The notes under the pieces were generated by a model. It saw only the letters and a program-made list of their open reading frames with translations, did no database searches and had not been told where the DNA came from. A program made the position numbers and the translations under genes. Below, one piece after another: positions 34,997 through 43,330 of a stretch of DNA of 64,000 nucleotides (within the stretch, counting starts at the first letter, position 1; every line of letters begins with the position of its first letter). The stretch comes from Solidesulfovibrio fructosivorans JJ] (GTDB lineage Bacteria > Desulfobacterota > Desulfovibrionia > Desulfovibrionales > Desulfovibrionaceae): assembly GCF_000179555.1 (NCBI RefSeq), contig NZ_AECZ01000015.1:1-64000 (forward strand), in the 5' to 3' direction.

Positions 34997-35962
34997 ATGT
35001 TCAGAGTAAAGATCGTTGGGGCAGGGCAACTGGGAAGCAGGCATCTCCAGGCCCTGAAAGCAGTGAAATACCCCCTAGATATCCAGGTGATTGATCCTTC
35101 CGAAGCATCACTGCAGGTCGCAAAAGAGCGCTACGACGCGGTTGAATCTGGAGTCGGGCATGCCATCAGCTTTGCCACGCGTCTTCGCGACAGCGATTGC
35201 ACGGATGTGGCTATCATTGCGACGAGTTCAGATGTTCGCAGGCAGGCTATTGACCATCTTTTTGACCTTTCAAAGCCGCGATTTCTCATTCTTGAGAAGT
35301 TGCTTTTTAATACGCGTCAGGACTACGCCTATGCCGAAAGTCGCTTTGCCGAGGCAGGAACCATGGTGTGGGTAAACTGCCCTATGCGGGTCATGCCCTG
35401 TTATGAACACATTCGGCAAGAATTGACCTCAGACCGTATGTCCTACCGTGTGACGGGTAGTCAGTTTGGCCTTGTGACCAACGCAATTCACTACCTAGAT
35501 CATGTCGTTCACCTCTCTGGTTGCGGCGACTTCGAACTAAGCCTAGGCGAAATTGATAGCACTCCTATTAAGAGTAAGCGGCCAAGTTTCCTTGAACTAA
35601 ATGGCAGATTGCGTGCCAATTTTGCCAATGGGACAACGTGTGAAATGACCTGCTATCCGACCGGAACGGCCCCGATTCTGGTCGAGATTTTCACCGAAAA
35701 CCAGCGCTATGTGGTGAGGGAGTCTGAAGGCAAACTATGGCACGCAGAAGCAAGCACCAACTGGGTGTGGAATGAACGCGTAGCGACCATTCCCTATCAG
35801 AGTCAGCTCACAACTGAAATCGTCGAGTCTTTGCTTGCGTCAGGAGGGTGTGGGCTCACACCGTATGCAAGCTCTGTACGGACTCATCTAAGCTTGCTTG
35901 ATCCGTTGCGGGAGTTAATTCGCGCACAGTCTTGTGAAGTCTCTGAATATCCATTCACCTAA
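34997..35962 (+). CDS. Gfo/Idh/MocA-family oxidoreductase 1
   Basis: 321 residues. N-terminal NAD(P) fold: FRVKIVGAGQLGSRHLQALK, then VAIIATSSDVRRQAIDHLFD and FLILEKLLFNTRQD (the EK pair with Lys after the NAD-binding sheet). C-terminal mixed-sheet domain with NAIHYLDHVVHLSGC (His where the family often has the active-site His). It probably oxidises or reduces a nucleotide sugar or a free sugar acid; the substrate is unknown. It shares the operon with oxidoreductase 2, so the two may act in sequence. Confidence 0.8.
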   Translation: MFRVKIVGAGQLGSRHLQALKAVKYPLDIQVIDPSEASLQVAKERYDAVESGVGHAISFATRLRDSDCTDVAIIATSSDVRRQAIDHLFDLSKPRFLILEKLLFNTRQDYAYAESRFAEAGTMVWVNCPMRVMPCYEHIRQELTSDRMSYRVTGSQFGLVTNAIHYLDHVVHLSGCGDFELSLGEIDSTPIKSKRPSFLELNGRLRANFANGTTCEMTCYPTGTAPILVEIFTENQRYVVRESEGKLWHAEASTNWVWNERVATIPYQSQLTTEIVESLLASGGCGLTPYASSVRTHLSLLDPLRELIRAQSCEVSEYPFT

Positions 35963-35980
35963 TATTGATAAAAAAATGAG

Positions 35981-36937
35981 ATGACAAACGTGAGTATTCT
36001 GCTCGTCGGCGCTGGTCCTATGGCTGTCGAATATGCAAAAGTTTTCAAAGCGATTGGGATAGCACCTATCGTGGTTGGACGCTCAGAAGCATCGGCACAG
36101 AAGTTTACAGCCGAAACCGGGATTGCCGTGTCACGCGGAGGTCTTGACGCGTGGTTGGCGGATTCAAATCATTTCTTGCCTGAACGCGCTGTGGTTGCGG
36201 TTGGCGAAAAATGGGTCGGAGCGAGTGCAAAAGCACTGCTTACACATGGTGTACGCCAACTTTTGGTCGAAAAACCCGGTGGTTTTGATGCGGATGATAT
36301 CCTTTCCGTAAATAACGCTGCCGCAAAGCAGCGGGCGACAGTCTACGTCGGCTACAACCGGCGCTTTTATGCCTCAGTTGAGGCCGCAAAGCGGATTATC
36401 GCCGAGGATGGCGGCGTCACCTCATTCAACTTCGAGTTTACCGAATGGAGTCACGTCATCGGACCGATCGAGAAGGAAGAAGGCGTAAAGGAGCAGTGGT
36501 TCCTCTCGAATTCGACGCATGTAATTGACCTTGCATTTTACCTTGGTGGAATGCCGCAAGAAATGTCGGCATATGCGCAAGGTGGTCTGGCTTGGCACCC
36601 AACATCATCTATCTTTGCTGGAGCTGGACGATCGGTACACGGTGCGCTTTTTTCCTACCAAGCCAACTGGGAGGCCCCCGGACGCTGGGGAGTAGAGGTG
36701 CTTACGCGTAAGCATCGGCTCATTTTTCGGCCGATTGAAAAGCTTCAGATCCAAAAAATCGGCAGCGTCGCCATAGAAATGGTCGAGGTTGATGACAGCT
36801 TGGACAAAGATTTCAAGCCAGGACTATACAAGCAGGTACATGCCTTTCTTGCCGAAGAATCGAATGTTCTCCCGACGATTTCCGAGCAGGTTTCCATGCT
36901 CGATTGGTACCTGCAGATTCGTGGTGATGTGAAATGA
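35981..36937 (+). CDS. Gfo/Idh/MocA-family oxidoreductase 2
   Basis: 318 residues: VSILLVGAGPMAVEYAKVFK (NAD loop), RQLLVEKPGGFDADDILSV (EKP motif), VYVGYNRRFYASVEAAKRII, then STHVIDLAFYLGGMPQ (His-x3-Asp type active site). A typical Gfo/Idh/MocA dehydrogenase, more canonical than its neighbour. The stop overlaps the next start (ATGA). Confidence 0.82.
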   Translation: MTNVSILLVGAGPMAVEYAKVFKAIGIAPIVVGRSEASAQKFTAETGIAVSRGGLDAWLADSNHFLPERAVVAVGEKWVGASAKALLTHGVRQLLVEKPGGFDADDILSVNNAAAKQRATVYVGYNRRFYASVEAAKRIIAEDGGVTSFNFEFTEWSHVIGPIEKEEGVKEQWFLSNSTHVIDLAFYLGGMPQEMSAYAQGGLAWHPTSSIFAGAGRSVHGALFSYQANWEAPGRWGVEVLTRKHRLIFRPIEKLQIQKIGSVAIEMVEVDDSLDKDFKPGLYKQVHAFLAEESNVLPTISEQVSMLDWYLQIRGDVK

Positions 36938-38676
36938 ATGAGGCGTCCAATGTTCTGCTTTTTGTGACTATAAACACCCATCTTCGCGTTTTGATGGATG
37001 TGGCCGATCTCCTCAAATCATCGGGCCGATATACGCCGATATTCGTTTACTACCCATCGGCAGTCTTTGATTGCAATTATAATAACTGCCAGTCTGCGCC
37101 ATATGAAAGCTACATTTGGACGAGTGAGCATTTGTATTCAGAAGGTTCTTTTGAGCCTGCGGCAGACTATTTTTCGAGTAGATGTTCTCATTCTACGCCC
37201 TTTAGTCAAATGACGACGGATAAGGTGGGGCATGAAAATGGAAAAGTTGACAATTTCTTTCGATGGCTTTCATCGCCGACAGACTTAGCTAAGAAGACCA
37301 AGGCGTTGCTCATTATGGTAGCCCAGGTGGTGCAATTAGTAATTTATGCGTACACTTTTTTACGAGTCGCACTCTTTAGCATCATACCTCCCTTGAACTT
37401 TCCCGCTCTGCAGCAGAGGGAGCAGAATGCTTTAAAAAAAAAGACAAGATTCCAACGATTTTTGTTACATTTCTATGCGTATAGGTGGGCGGAAATATCA
37501 AAGAGGAGGCAACGGGTTAACGTTAATCGTCTGCAGCTTTTAATTGAGAAGTTTGAAGACGATGTGCTCTATGGTTTAAAAGAACAGCAAGTTTTTTATG
37601 AACAGATTTCTTATTTTATTCAACAACAAATTCCTGCTCTTATTATATTGCCTGAGGATAACTTTTTTTTCAGAGGGAATTTCATAGTTCGTGCTGCACA
37701 CTTGAATGCTGTCCCTGTTGCGATTGTTCCATTCACAATTGTCAATACACTCGAATGGGCGGAAGCATTTTTTAACGTAAGCGCTTATCAGGCGGATAGA
37801 GGGTGGAACAGGCTTTTCGCAAAAGCATTCCCTCATTGGGTTCTTGAACATAGAGGTCGTCAGCTCATATTCCCGGCGATCTATGTCCTTGGCTCCGAGT
37901 ATTTTGGAATGACCCCAGATGTCCCTTGGCTGATAAGCAGCGGCCATACAGACGCGCTAGCCGCTGAAAGTCAATTTATGGTTGATTATTATATTCGCGC
38001 AGGGATACGTAGGGACAAGATACGCCTCACGGGCGCGCTTTCCGATGACACGCTTTTTTTTCATCTCTCTGAGCGGGACCGGCAATGTAAGAAATTGGGT
38101 GCCCGTTGTGGCATTGAAATGAAAGATAAGATCGTCTTGATTGCTTTACCTCCGGATCAATTTACCACTGAAAACTGGAAAAACGATGAATTTGATTGCT
38201 ACGATACACTCATACTATTTTTGGTTGGGGTTGTCACTGAGTTGAGTGGCAATAATTTTACTGTACTGATTAATTTGCATCCACGAATAACACTTGAAAA
38301 GGTTGCCTGTCTGGCAAATTGCGGAGCAACAATCGTAATGGAACCTATTGAGCGTTTGGTTCCGCTTGCCGACCTATATGTTGCCGTTACCTCTGCAACA
38401 ATCAGGTTGGCTATTTCATGTGGAGTTCCTGTCGTTAATTATGATGCATACCAATATAACTATGACGACTTCAAAGGATTGTCCGGTGTCTGTGAGGTAC
38501 GCTCTAAGCAGGAGTACAGGGCAATTCTCAACTCACTGCTGAATGACCCGCAGTTCTATTCGCGAGTTCATGAGGCGCAAAAAGCTTCAGAAAACAACTT
38601 TTGCCATCTTGATGGGAAAGCTGGTGAGCGCATGTTGGCTTTGTTTGATGATCTTGTCAGTGCGTATCTGCAGTAG
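36934..38676 (+). CDS. Unknown GT-B-like protein, paralogue of the 485-residue protein
   Basis: 580 residues. The N-terminus NVLLFVTINTHLRVLMDVAD looks like the start of a GT-B domain. A hydrophobic helix (about residues 128-150) is followed by a basic stretch. The C-terminal half has INLHPRITLEKV, then AVTSATIRLAISCGVPVVNY and YDDFKGLSGVCEV, matching the protein at 4779-6236. The DNA is AT-rich compared with the upstream leg genes. It may transfer the nonulosonic acid or a neighbouring sugar, but no family is recognised. Confidence 0.6.
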   Translation: MNEASNVLLFVTINTHLRVLMDVADLLKSSGRYTPIFVYYPSAVFDCNYNNCQSAPYESYIWTSEHLYSEGSFEPAADYFSSRCSHSTPFSQMTTDKVGHENGKVDNFFRWLSSPTDLAKKTKALLIMVAQVVQLVIYAYTFLRVALFSIIPPLNFPALQQREQNALKKKTRFQRFLLHFYAYRWAEISKRRQRVNVNRLQLLIEKFEDDVLYGLKEQQVFYEQISYFIQQQIPALIILPEDNFFFRGNFIVRAAHLNAVPVAIVPFTIVNTLEWAEAFFNVSAYQADRGWNRLFAKAFPHWVLEHRGRQLIFPAIYVLGSEYFGMTPDVPWLISSGHTDALAAESQFMVDYYIRAGIRRDKIRLTGALSDDTLFFHLSERDRQCKKLGARCGIEMKDKIVLIALPPDQFTTENWKNDEFDCYDTLILFLVGVVTELSGNNFTVLINLHPRITLEKVACLANCGATIVMEPIERLVPLADLYVAVTSATIRLAISCGVPVVNYDAYQYNYDDFKGLSGVCEVRSKQEYRAILNSLLNDPQFYSRVHEAQKASENNFCHLDGKAGERMLALFDDLVSAYLQ

Positions 38677-38962
38677 CTAGCTTGATTTTGCAGACGACTT
38701 ATTTAAACTGATTAACAAGCTTATCATGAAGACAACTTAAACGCGCTTGCCACAAGCACGTGCGTTTGTTTTGGGTATACTTGACGGCGACACAATTGTA
38801 TTATGGGAAATACTCTCAAAGAAATATTTATGAATAAGCTTCCAAATCGGTCATATCGTGCGCTCGCAATGTTTATAAATTCAGATTACTGACTTGGATT
38901 GGCCTAGAGTTTTCTTTGACACCAATTTGGCGGTATGCAAATGCCGTCCAGGACGGTGTCGA
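38677..38962. other. AT-rich intergenic stretch, nothing assigned
   Basis: About 286 bp between the end of the leg block and the transposase debris. It is AT-rich with short repeats but no recognisable gene, convincing terminator or RNA. Confidence 0.4.
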
Positions 38963-39349
38963 ATGAAAATCGAGGGAGGAGCGCCCAAGCGATTCTGGGC
39001 GCGGCACAAGACCCAGGCTCTCCTCAGACTTCTTCGCGGGGAAAACATTGATCTGGTCAGCCAGAAGCTGGTGGTCACCGCCGCCACGCTGTCCCAGTGG
39101 CGTGACACCTTTCTGGGGGCTGGTGAATCAGGCCTGAAATCGCATCCGGTGAAGGAATCAAGGAGAAGATCGGCGCGCAAGCCATGGAAAATGAGCTGCT
39201 TTGAGAGAAAAACGCCCGACTGGAGCAAAACCGCTCTTTGGCACACCGGAGTGCCAAGCCGCCTCTGCCTCCACCGGGAGTGTCTACGGCCGGCTCTTGT
39301 CTGTCGCATCTGGAATGTCTCCAAATTAGCGAAGCCAGATGAGGCATGA
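38963..39349 (+). pseudogene. Transposase OrfA-type remnant (helix-turn-helix)
   Basis: MKIEGGAPKRFWARHKTQAL, then RLLRGENIDLVSQKLVVTAA and TLSQWRDTFLGAGESGLKSH form an OrfA-like DNA-binding domain with helix-turn-helix. After about residue 70 the frame is lost: the expected coiled segment appears only in other frames and the reading ends in unrelated sequence. No OrfB follows. Confidence 0.65.
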
Positions 39350-39466
39350 CGCAATGGTGAGCATGGTCAGAAAGGTTCTGGCCAGTTTTTCATAACGGGT
39401 TGCGATACGACGGAATTCTTTGATTTTACAGAAGAAGCATTCAATCAGGTGTCGCTCTTTGACCAC
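39326..39466 (-). pseudogene. IS5-family transposase C-terminal fragment
   Basis: The minus strand reads VVKERHLIECFFCKIKEFRR, IATRYEKLARTFLTMLTIAS and CLIWLR before a stop. The E-C-F-F-x-K-x-K-x-F-R-R-x-x-T-R-Y segment is the catalytic-Glu helix of IS5/IS1031-group transposases. Only about 46 codons remain. Confidence 0.8.
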
Positions 39467-39523
39467 CAACCGGACTATAGCTTAACCTCGCCGCCAACCT
39501 GCACAACCAACTGGGGCACCTCA
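39465..39523 (+). repeat. Solo right end of an IS3 element
   Basis: CCAACCGGACTATAGCTTAA and the next 35 bp match the right terminal region of the IS3 copies ending at 1673 and 42026 with several substitutions. No transposase sequence of that element accompanies it. Confidence 0.7.
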
Positions 39524-39657
39524 TCCTTAGCCATCTTCAAAACCATTCCAGACTAACACGGGCAGGCCATCATGACTAAGGCATGTTGGCGTCCACTTCT
39601 CTGGCGTGGAATTTTTCCTTGATACTCAGGTAAGATGCTACTTTTTGGATTAGATAT

Positions 39658-40836
39658 ATGACCACAATTGCAGAGTCAAAGAATCATGTGCTTCTTCTGG
39701 CGTATACCCCATGTAACTTGATCATGGGCTTCGCGGCTCATCATACGGTTGCCCCAAATGCTATTTTAGACGTTCTTTATTGTGGGGCCACTGACAAAAA
39801 TGAACTTTTCATACGGCAATTGGCTGACACCTGTCCCTCGATAGCCTCGATTACATTTCTGTCCTGGGAGCGTCTGGAGAAAATGGCCAGCAGCAGCTAT
39901 CCCCTCACCGCACGATGGGCGCTGCCACTTACAAAGGGCTGGCTTGAGAGAAGGGCGGGAGAACGCTTGAAATCTGTCTGCCCGACCCCCTGGTATGACA
40001 TAGTGTTTTACCCGCATGATGCCGTTGGCCAAGCTCTCGGGCTCGCTCGGGCTGCATGGCCTATGGCCAGCTTTGTGTGGATCGGCGATTCTTTTGGCAT
40101 TTTCGTGGAGAAAAAAGCACATTTTGACCTGCTTGGTCTCCGCGTTGTCAAACATCCTTTTCTGCGCGAAATAAAACCATCACAGGCCACTGCCTGTCTG
40201 CCGGTTGACCAGAGCGGCTACGCACTGAAAGACATCCCTTTAACTACGATTTCACGGCAGACCATCCTGGAGATATTGCATCTGATCCATGACTCACTTC
40301 CAGAGCTGACAGGTTATCTGGAAGATCTGCGACATCGTCATGCTGGTCGGACGGAAATCTTCCTTATGACGGAGAACCATGCAGAATTAGGCTATATCAC
40401 TCTTAAACAAGAGTGCGCTATGTATGCTGATCTGTTAGTTCAATACGCCAGTAAAGGCAGTGTTGTCTATGTCAAACCACATCCAGGCGAGATTTTTGAA
40501 CGTCATGAGCCTCTCATAACTGCCATTGCTGGACATTGCGACATTGTTACCATTTCTCCACATTTTAGATCCATCCCCGTTGAGCTCATGTTTGAGCTTA
40601 TTTTGAATTGTGAACTCTGTATTAGCATGTCTAACCCTCGTCTTTCATTGAAATTCCTTTACAACAAAGACGTGCTCAACCCAGCTGAACCACAATTCGT
40701 AGAACGTTGGTTTGACCCAGCGTCATGGCGGCTTTACAACGATTCGTACCTCCTCTACGAGAACCCTCGAGAGGCCTTGCGAACCTGGGATGGCCAGGGA
40801 GTGCTCTGGTCCGGTGACTTGCCTGATCGCGTTTGA
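39658..40836 (+). CDS. Candidate sialyltransferase-type (nonulosonic acid) transferase
   Basis: 392 residues, soluble, not assignable with certainty. Its layout recalls the bacterial sialyl/polysialyltransferases (GT52/GT38): an N-terminal HVLLLAYTPCNLIMGFAA, an acidic IGDSFG segment (about 142), an HP motif in VVYVKPHPGE (about 275) and a Ser-rich SMSNPRLSL segment (about 323). HP and Ser/Thr motifs contact CMP in that superfamily. The neighbouring CMP-legionaminate genes support this role. Both flanks are transposase debris, so the gene stands alone. Confidence 0.55.
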   Translation: MTTIAESKNHVLLLAYTPCNLIMGFAAHHTVAPNAILDVLYCGATDKNELFIRQLADTCPSIASITFLSWERLEKMASSSYPLTARWALPLTKGWLERRAGERLKSVCPTPWYDIVFYPHDAVGQALGLARAAWPMASFVWIGDSFGIFVEKKAHFDLLGLRVVKHPFLREIKPSQATACLPVDQSGYALKDIPLTTISRQTILEILHLIHDSLPELTGYLEDLRHRHAGRTEIFLMTENHAELGYITLKQECAMYADLLVQYASKGSVVYVKPHPGEIFERHEPLITAIAGHCDIVTISPHFRSIPVELMFELILNCELCISMSNPRLSLKFLYNKDVLNPAEPQFVERWFDPASWRLYNDSYLLYENPREALRTWDGQGVLWSGDLPDRV

Positions 40837-40929
40837 AGGTTTTTACGAAAGCCTCATTGGGTCAGCTGGTCGCGGAAAACTGGGCAGCCTGCTAAGCTAT
40901 AGTCCTCAAGTGATGAGGGACGGTTTTCG

Positions 40930-41213
40930 ATGTCCCAGCGACGGAAGTTTTCAGCGGAGTTTAAGGCCAAAGTGGCCCTTGAGGCCTGTCCGGTGAGTTG
41001 ACCTTGGCGGAGCTGGCCAGGAAATACGACGTGCACCCGACGCAGATCGCCGGTTGGAAGCGTCAGGCCAAAGGCGGCATGGTTGCGGCCTTTTCCGGGA
41101 AGGTGGCGAGCGTGCAGAAGGATGCCCCCGCCGAAATCCGAGAACTCCACGCCAAGATCGGGCAGTTGACCGTGGAAAAAGATTTTTTAGAGCGGGCCTT
41201 CGCCAAACGGTGA
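40930..41213 (+). pseudogene. IS3 OrfA with frameshift
   Basis: ATG 40930 begins MSQRRKFSAEFKAKVALEA, then hits a stop after about 23 codons. The rest (ELTLAELARKYDVHPTQIAG, KRQAKGGMVAAFSG, then EIRELHAKIGQLTVEKDFLE) is in another frame from about 40998. An indel in TGTCCGGTGAG (about 40985) explains it. Confidence 0.85.
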
Positions 41214-41964
41214 GTCGCGGGCGAAGGCGTGGGATGGTCGATCGTGGGCATCCCCGACTCAGTATTTCCCGACAGTGCCACATCCTCGGGCTGGCCAGGT
41301 CGACTTGGTATCATCGCCCGAAGGGCGAGTCGGCCATGAACCTGGACCTGATGCGGCGAATCGACGAGCAGTTTCTGGAGACGCCGTTTTACGGATCGCG
41401 CCAGATGCGGCTGCATTTGCGGCATCAGGGCATCGTGATCGGACGAGAACGTGTGCGACGTTTGATGCGCAGGATGGGGCTGATGGCGATCTACCAGAAG
41501 CCCAAGACCAGTCAGCCGCATCCAGGGCACAAGATCTATGCGACTTCCTGGTCATGGACTGGCACAGTCGAGCCGTGCTGGCCTGGCGGCTCTCCAACAC
41601 TTTGGACGCGGATTTTTGCATCGCCGCCTTGGAAGAGGCCATGAATCGCTACGGGGTGCCGGAAATCTTCAACACGGACCAGGGCTCGCAGTTCACCAGC
41701 CTGGAATTCACCCAGGCGCTCAAGGATGCCGGTGTCGCCATCTCCATGGATGGCAAAGGCCGGTGGATGGACAGTGTCTTTATCGAGCGGCTGTGGCGCT
41801 CGGTGAAATGGGAGTGCGTCTACCTGCGAGAGTTCGAAACCGGCAGCCAGGCGCTCGGAAACTGGTTTCATTTCTACAACGAGCAGCGACCGCATACGGC
41901 TTTTGACGGTCGCCGTCCCATGGGCGTATACCGGGATGGCCACTCGGCCTCCAAGGCGGCATGA
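41210..41964 (+). pseudogene. IS3 OrfB with internal deletion
   Basis: The N-terminal part is intact (RLSISRQCHILGLARSTWYH, YGSRQMRLHLRHQGIVIGRE, then YQKPKTSQPHPGHKIY). It then jumps, with loss of the segment that should carry the first catalytic Asp and with a change of frame, to VMDWHSRAVLAWRLSNTLDA. FNTDQGSQFTSLEF (second Asp) and WMDSVFIERLWRSVKWECVY (Glu) follow. An active DDE triad is therefore impossible. Confidence 0.85.
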
Positions 41965-42026
41965 GCACTAACCGGACTATAGCTTAACTGCGCCGCTAAA
42001 CTGTCCAACCAACTCGGACCACCTCA

Positions 42027-42160
42027 TTAAAAAAATAAATCGGGATTGACGTTGAACCGTTTGGCAAATTTTTTAGCAGTTTCTTTGCTGATCCCCCGCT
42101 TGCCGGCCAAGATAGCAGAAATATAGCTTTGCGGCGCACAATCGGTCATGTCATTGACCG
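42027..42160 (-). pseudogene. HigA-like antitoxin, C-terminal fragment
   Basis: The minus strand reads SYISAILAGKRGISKETAKK and FAKRFNVNPDLFF to a stop that abuts the IS3 right end. This is the helix-turn-helix and tail of HigA-type (XRE) antitoxins. Its N-terminus is missing, replaced upstream by an IstB fragment. Confidence 0.65.
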
Positions 42161-42213
42161 CCCTAATGGAGCCACTTGGGGTGGCGATACCGGGGATCGG
42201 ACGCATCGAAAAG

Positions 42214-42420
42214 TTAGGTGTTTTCCTCCGCACCGGCAACGCGATTTTTGAGCGCCGCCTCCTCTCGGGAGCTTCGATAGCTCCTTCCTTCGAGAATGAC
42301 TTTGTAGGCTCCATGCCTGATCCGGTCCAAAGTAGCCGCACCAAGCAGCTTGTTATTGAAGGCTTCCCCCCATTCGGAGAAATCCAGGTTGCTGGTGAGT
42401 AAGCGCTCAATAAGGCGCAT
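42214..42420 (-). pseudogene. istB: IS21-family IstB, C-terminal fragment
   Basis: Residues LLTSNLDFSEWGEAFNNKLL, GAATLDRIRHGAYKVILEGR and SYRSSREEAALKNR match the sensor region and tail of the IstB AAA+ helper. The Walker motifs are absent. Confidence 0.8.
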
Positions 42421-42451
42421 CTTGTCAGGGCAATCGGAAGGCGCCAGAAGT

Positions 42452-42625
42452 TCAGGTAGGGATAATCAGGCTTTTGGGAGCGATGTACGGTGGCAGGAGG
42501 GCCTTGCGCTGGGCGTCGGAAGTTGCCGTCGGCAAGTGCTCAAAGAGGTGACGCAGATAACGGTACGGCACCAGGCCGTTGACCTTGGCGGTCTCGGTGA
42601 GAGAGTACAGGGTGCTGCCCGCTTC
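42452..42625 (-). pseudogene. IS66 TnpC, C-terminal fragment
   Basis: STLYSLTETAKVNGLVPYRY and LRHLFEHLPTATSDAQRKAL, then LLPPYIAPKSLIIPT to a stop, is the classical C-terminus of IS66 transposases. It is cut at about 42625, where the acetyltransferase gene end begins. A run of seven C lies at the joint. Confidence 0.82.
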
Positions 42626-42646
42626 TGAGGCCCCCCCAAAAAGTCC

Positions 42647-43330
42647 TCAACTTGCAGATCCGCTCCCACTGAGCCCGGCAGACGTGCTCCGGATGCAAGC
42701 GGCTGGATTGCCGACGATGACGGAACCGGGTGGGAAGCTTTTGGTGACGACGCTCCCCGCTCCCACCACGCATTCCTCCCCCAAGGTGACGCCCTTGAGG
42801 ATGCTGACGTTGAATCCGATCCAGCATCTTGACCGGATGGTGATGGGAGACATAGCTACGTGGGTCCAGTTCTTGTTCCGTATCAGGTTCGCCCGATCGG
42901 CGAGGTAATCGTCGTAACAACAACGAACGTCGTCGGCCCGTTTCTCCCAGCGCGTGGAGTGGGAATCGTTGTCCATAAGCGTGACTCCCCAGGCCATGAT
43001 CACGTCGTCACCCACGGTGATGGCATCAGCGCAGACGAAATTGACATTGCCGAGCTGGCAGCGTGCGCCAACGCGAATGGTGGAGTCTTCTCGCAACAGG
43101 TTGAAGCTGCTGAAGATGTGGGAGCGCTCGCCGATGGACAGACGGATGCTCGGGTGGACGTCCGGCGACCAGACGCGCACTGTGGCGCAAGGATCGACGA
43201 TGGCCGTAGCGTGCACCTCGACATGGTCGCGACAACGCTGCCAGCAATCCCATGGCGGTGGGCCGGCCACATAGGAGGCCGCCCTGCGCGAGCTAAGGAG
43301 ACATCTGCCCAGCCGGCCAAGAATGTTCAT
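42647..43330 (-). CDS. Hexapeptide-repeat sugar O-acetyltransferase (WbbJ-like)
   Basis: 227 residues with left-handed beta-helix repeats from about residue 70: HPSIRLSIGERSHIFSSFNL, VGARCQLGNVNFVCADAITV and the C-terminal IRSRCWIGFNVSILKGVTLG, EECVVGAGSVVTKSFPPGSV, GNPAACI. An insert with DNDSHSTRWEKRADD holds the catalytic His loop. It probably acetylates a sugar of the legionaminate block; the gene overlaps legC by 4 bp. The last 12 residues (STSAGLSGSGSAS) look foreign, perhaps changed by the IS66 fossil next to it. Confidence 0.85.
   Translation of the reverse strand: MNILGRLGRCLLSSRRAASYVAGPPPWDCWQRCRDHVEVHATAIVDPCATVRVWSPDVHPSIRLSIGERSHIFSSFNLLREDSTIRVGARCQLGNVNFVCADAITVGDDVIMAWGVTLMDNDSHSTRWEKRADDVRCCYDDYLADRANLIRNKNWTHVAMSPITIRSRCWIGFNVSILKGVTLGEECVVGAGSVVTKSFPPGSVIVGNPAACIRSTSAGLSGSGSAS

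Larger units (their letters stand above)
40862..42026 (+). mobile_element. IS3-family element, nearly full length but defective
   Basis: Left end TCAGCTGGTCGCGG (40862) pairs with the complement of the right end (TGAGGTGGTCCGAG, to 42026). The inner AAGCTATAGTCC is identical at both ends. orfA is frameshifted and orfB carries an internal deletion. Remnants of the same type lie at 1224-1673 and 39465-39523. The flanks show no clear target duplication. Confidence 0.85.

Noticed and set aside
40852-42027. CCTCAT at both edges of the IS3 element as target duplication
   Set aside because: CTCA recurs at the right end of the other IS3 remnants (1670, 39520), so it is part of the terminal repeat and not host DNA.
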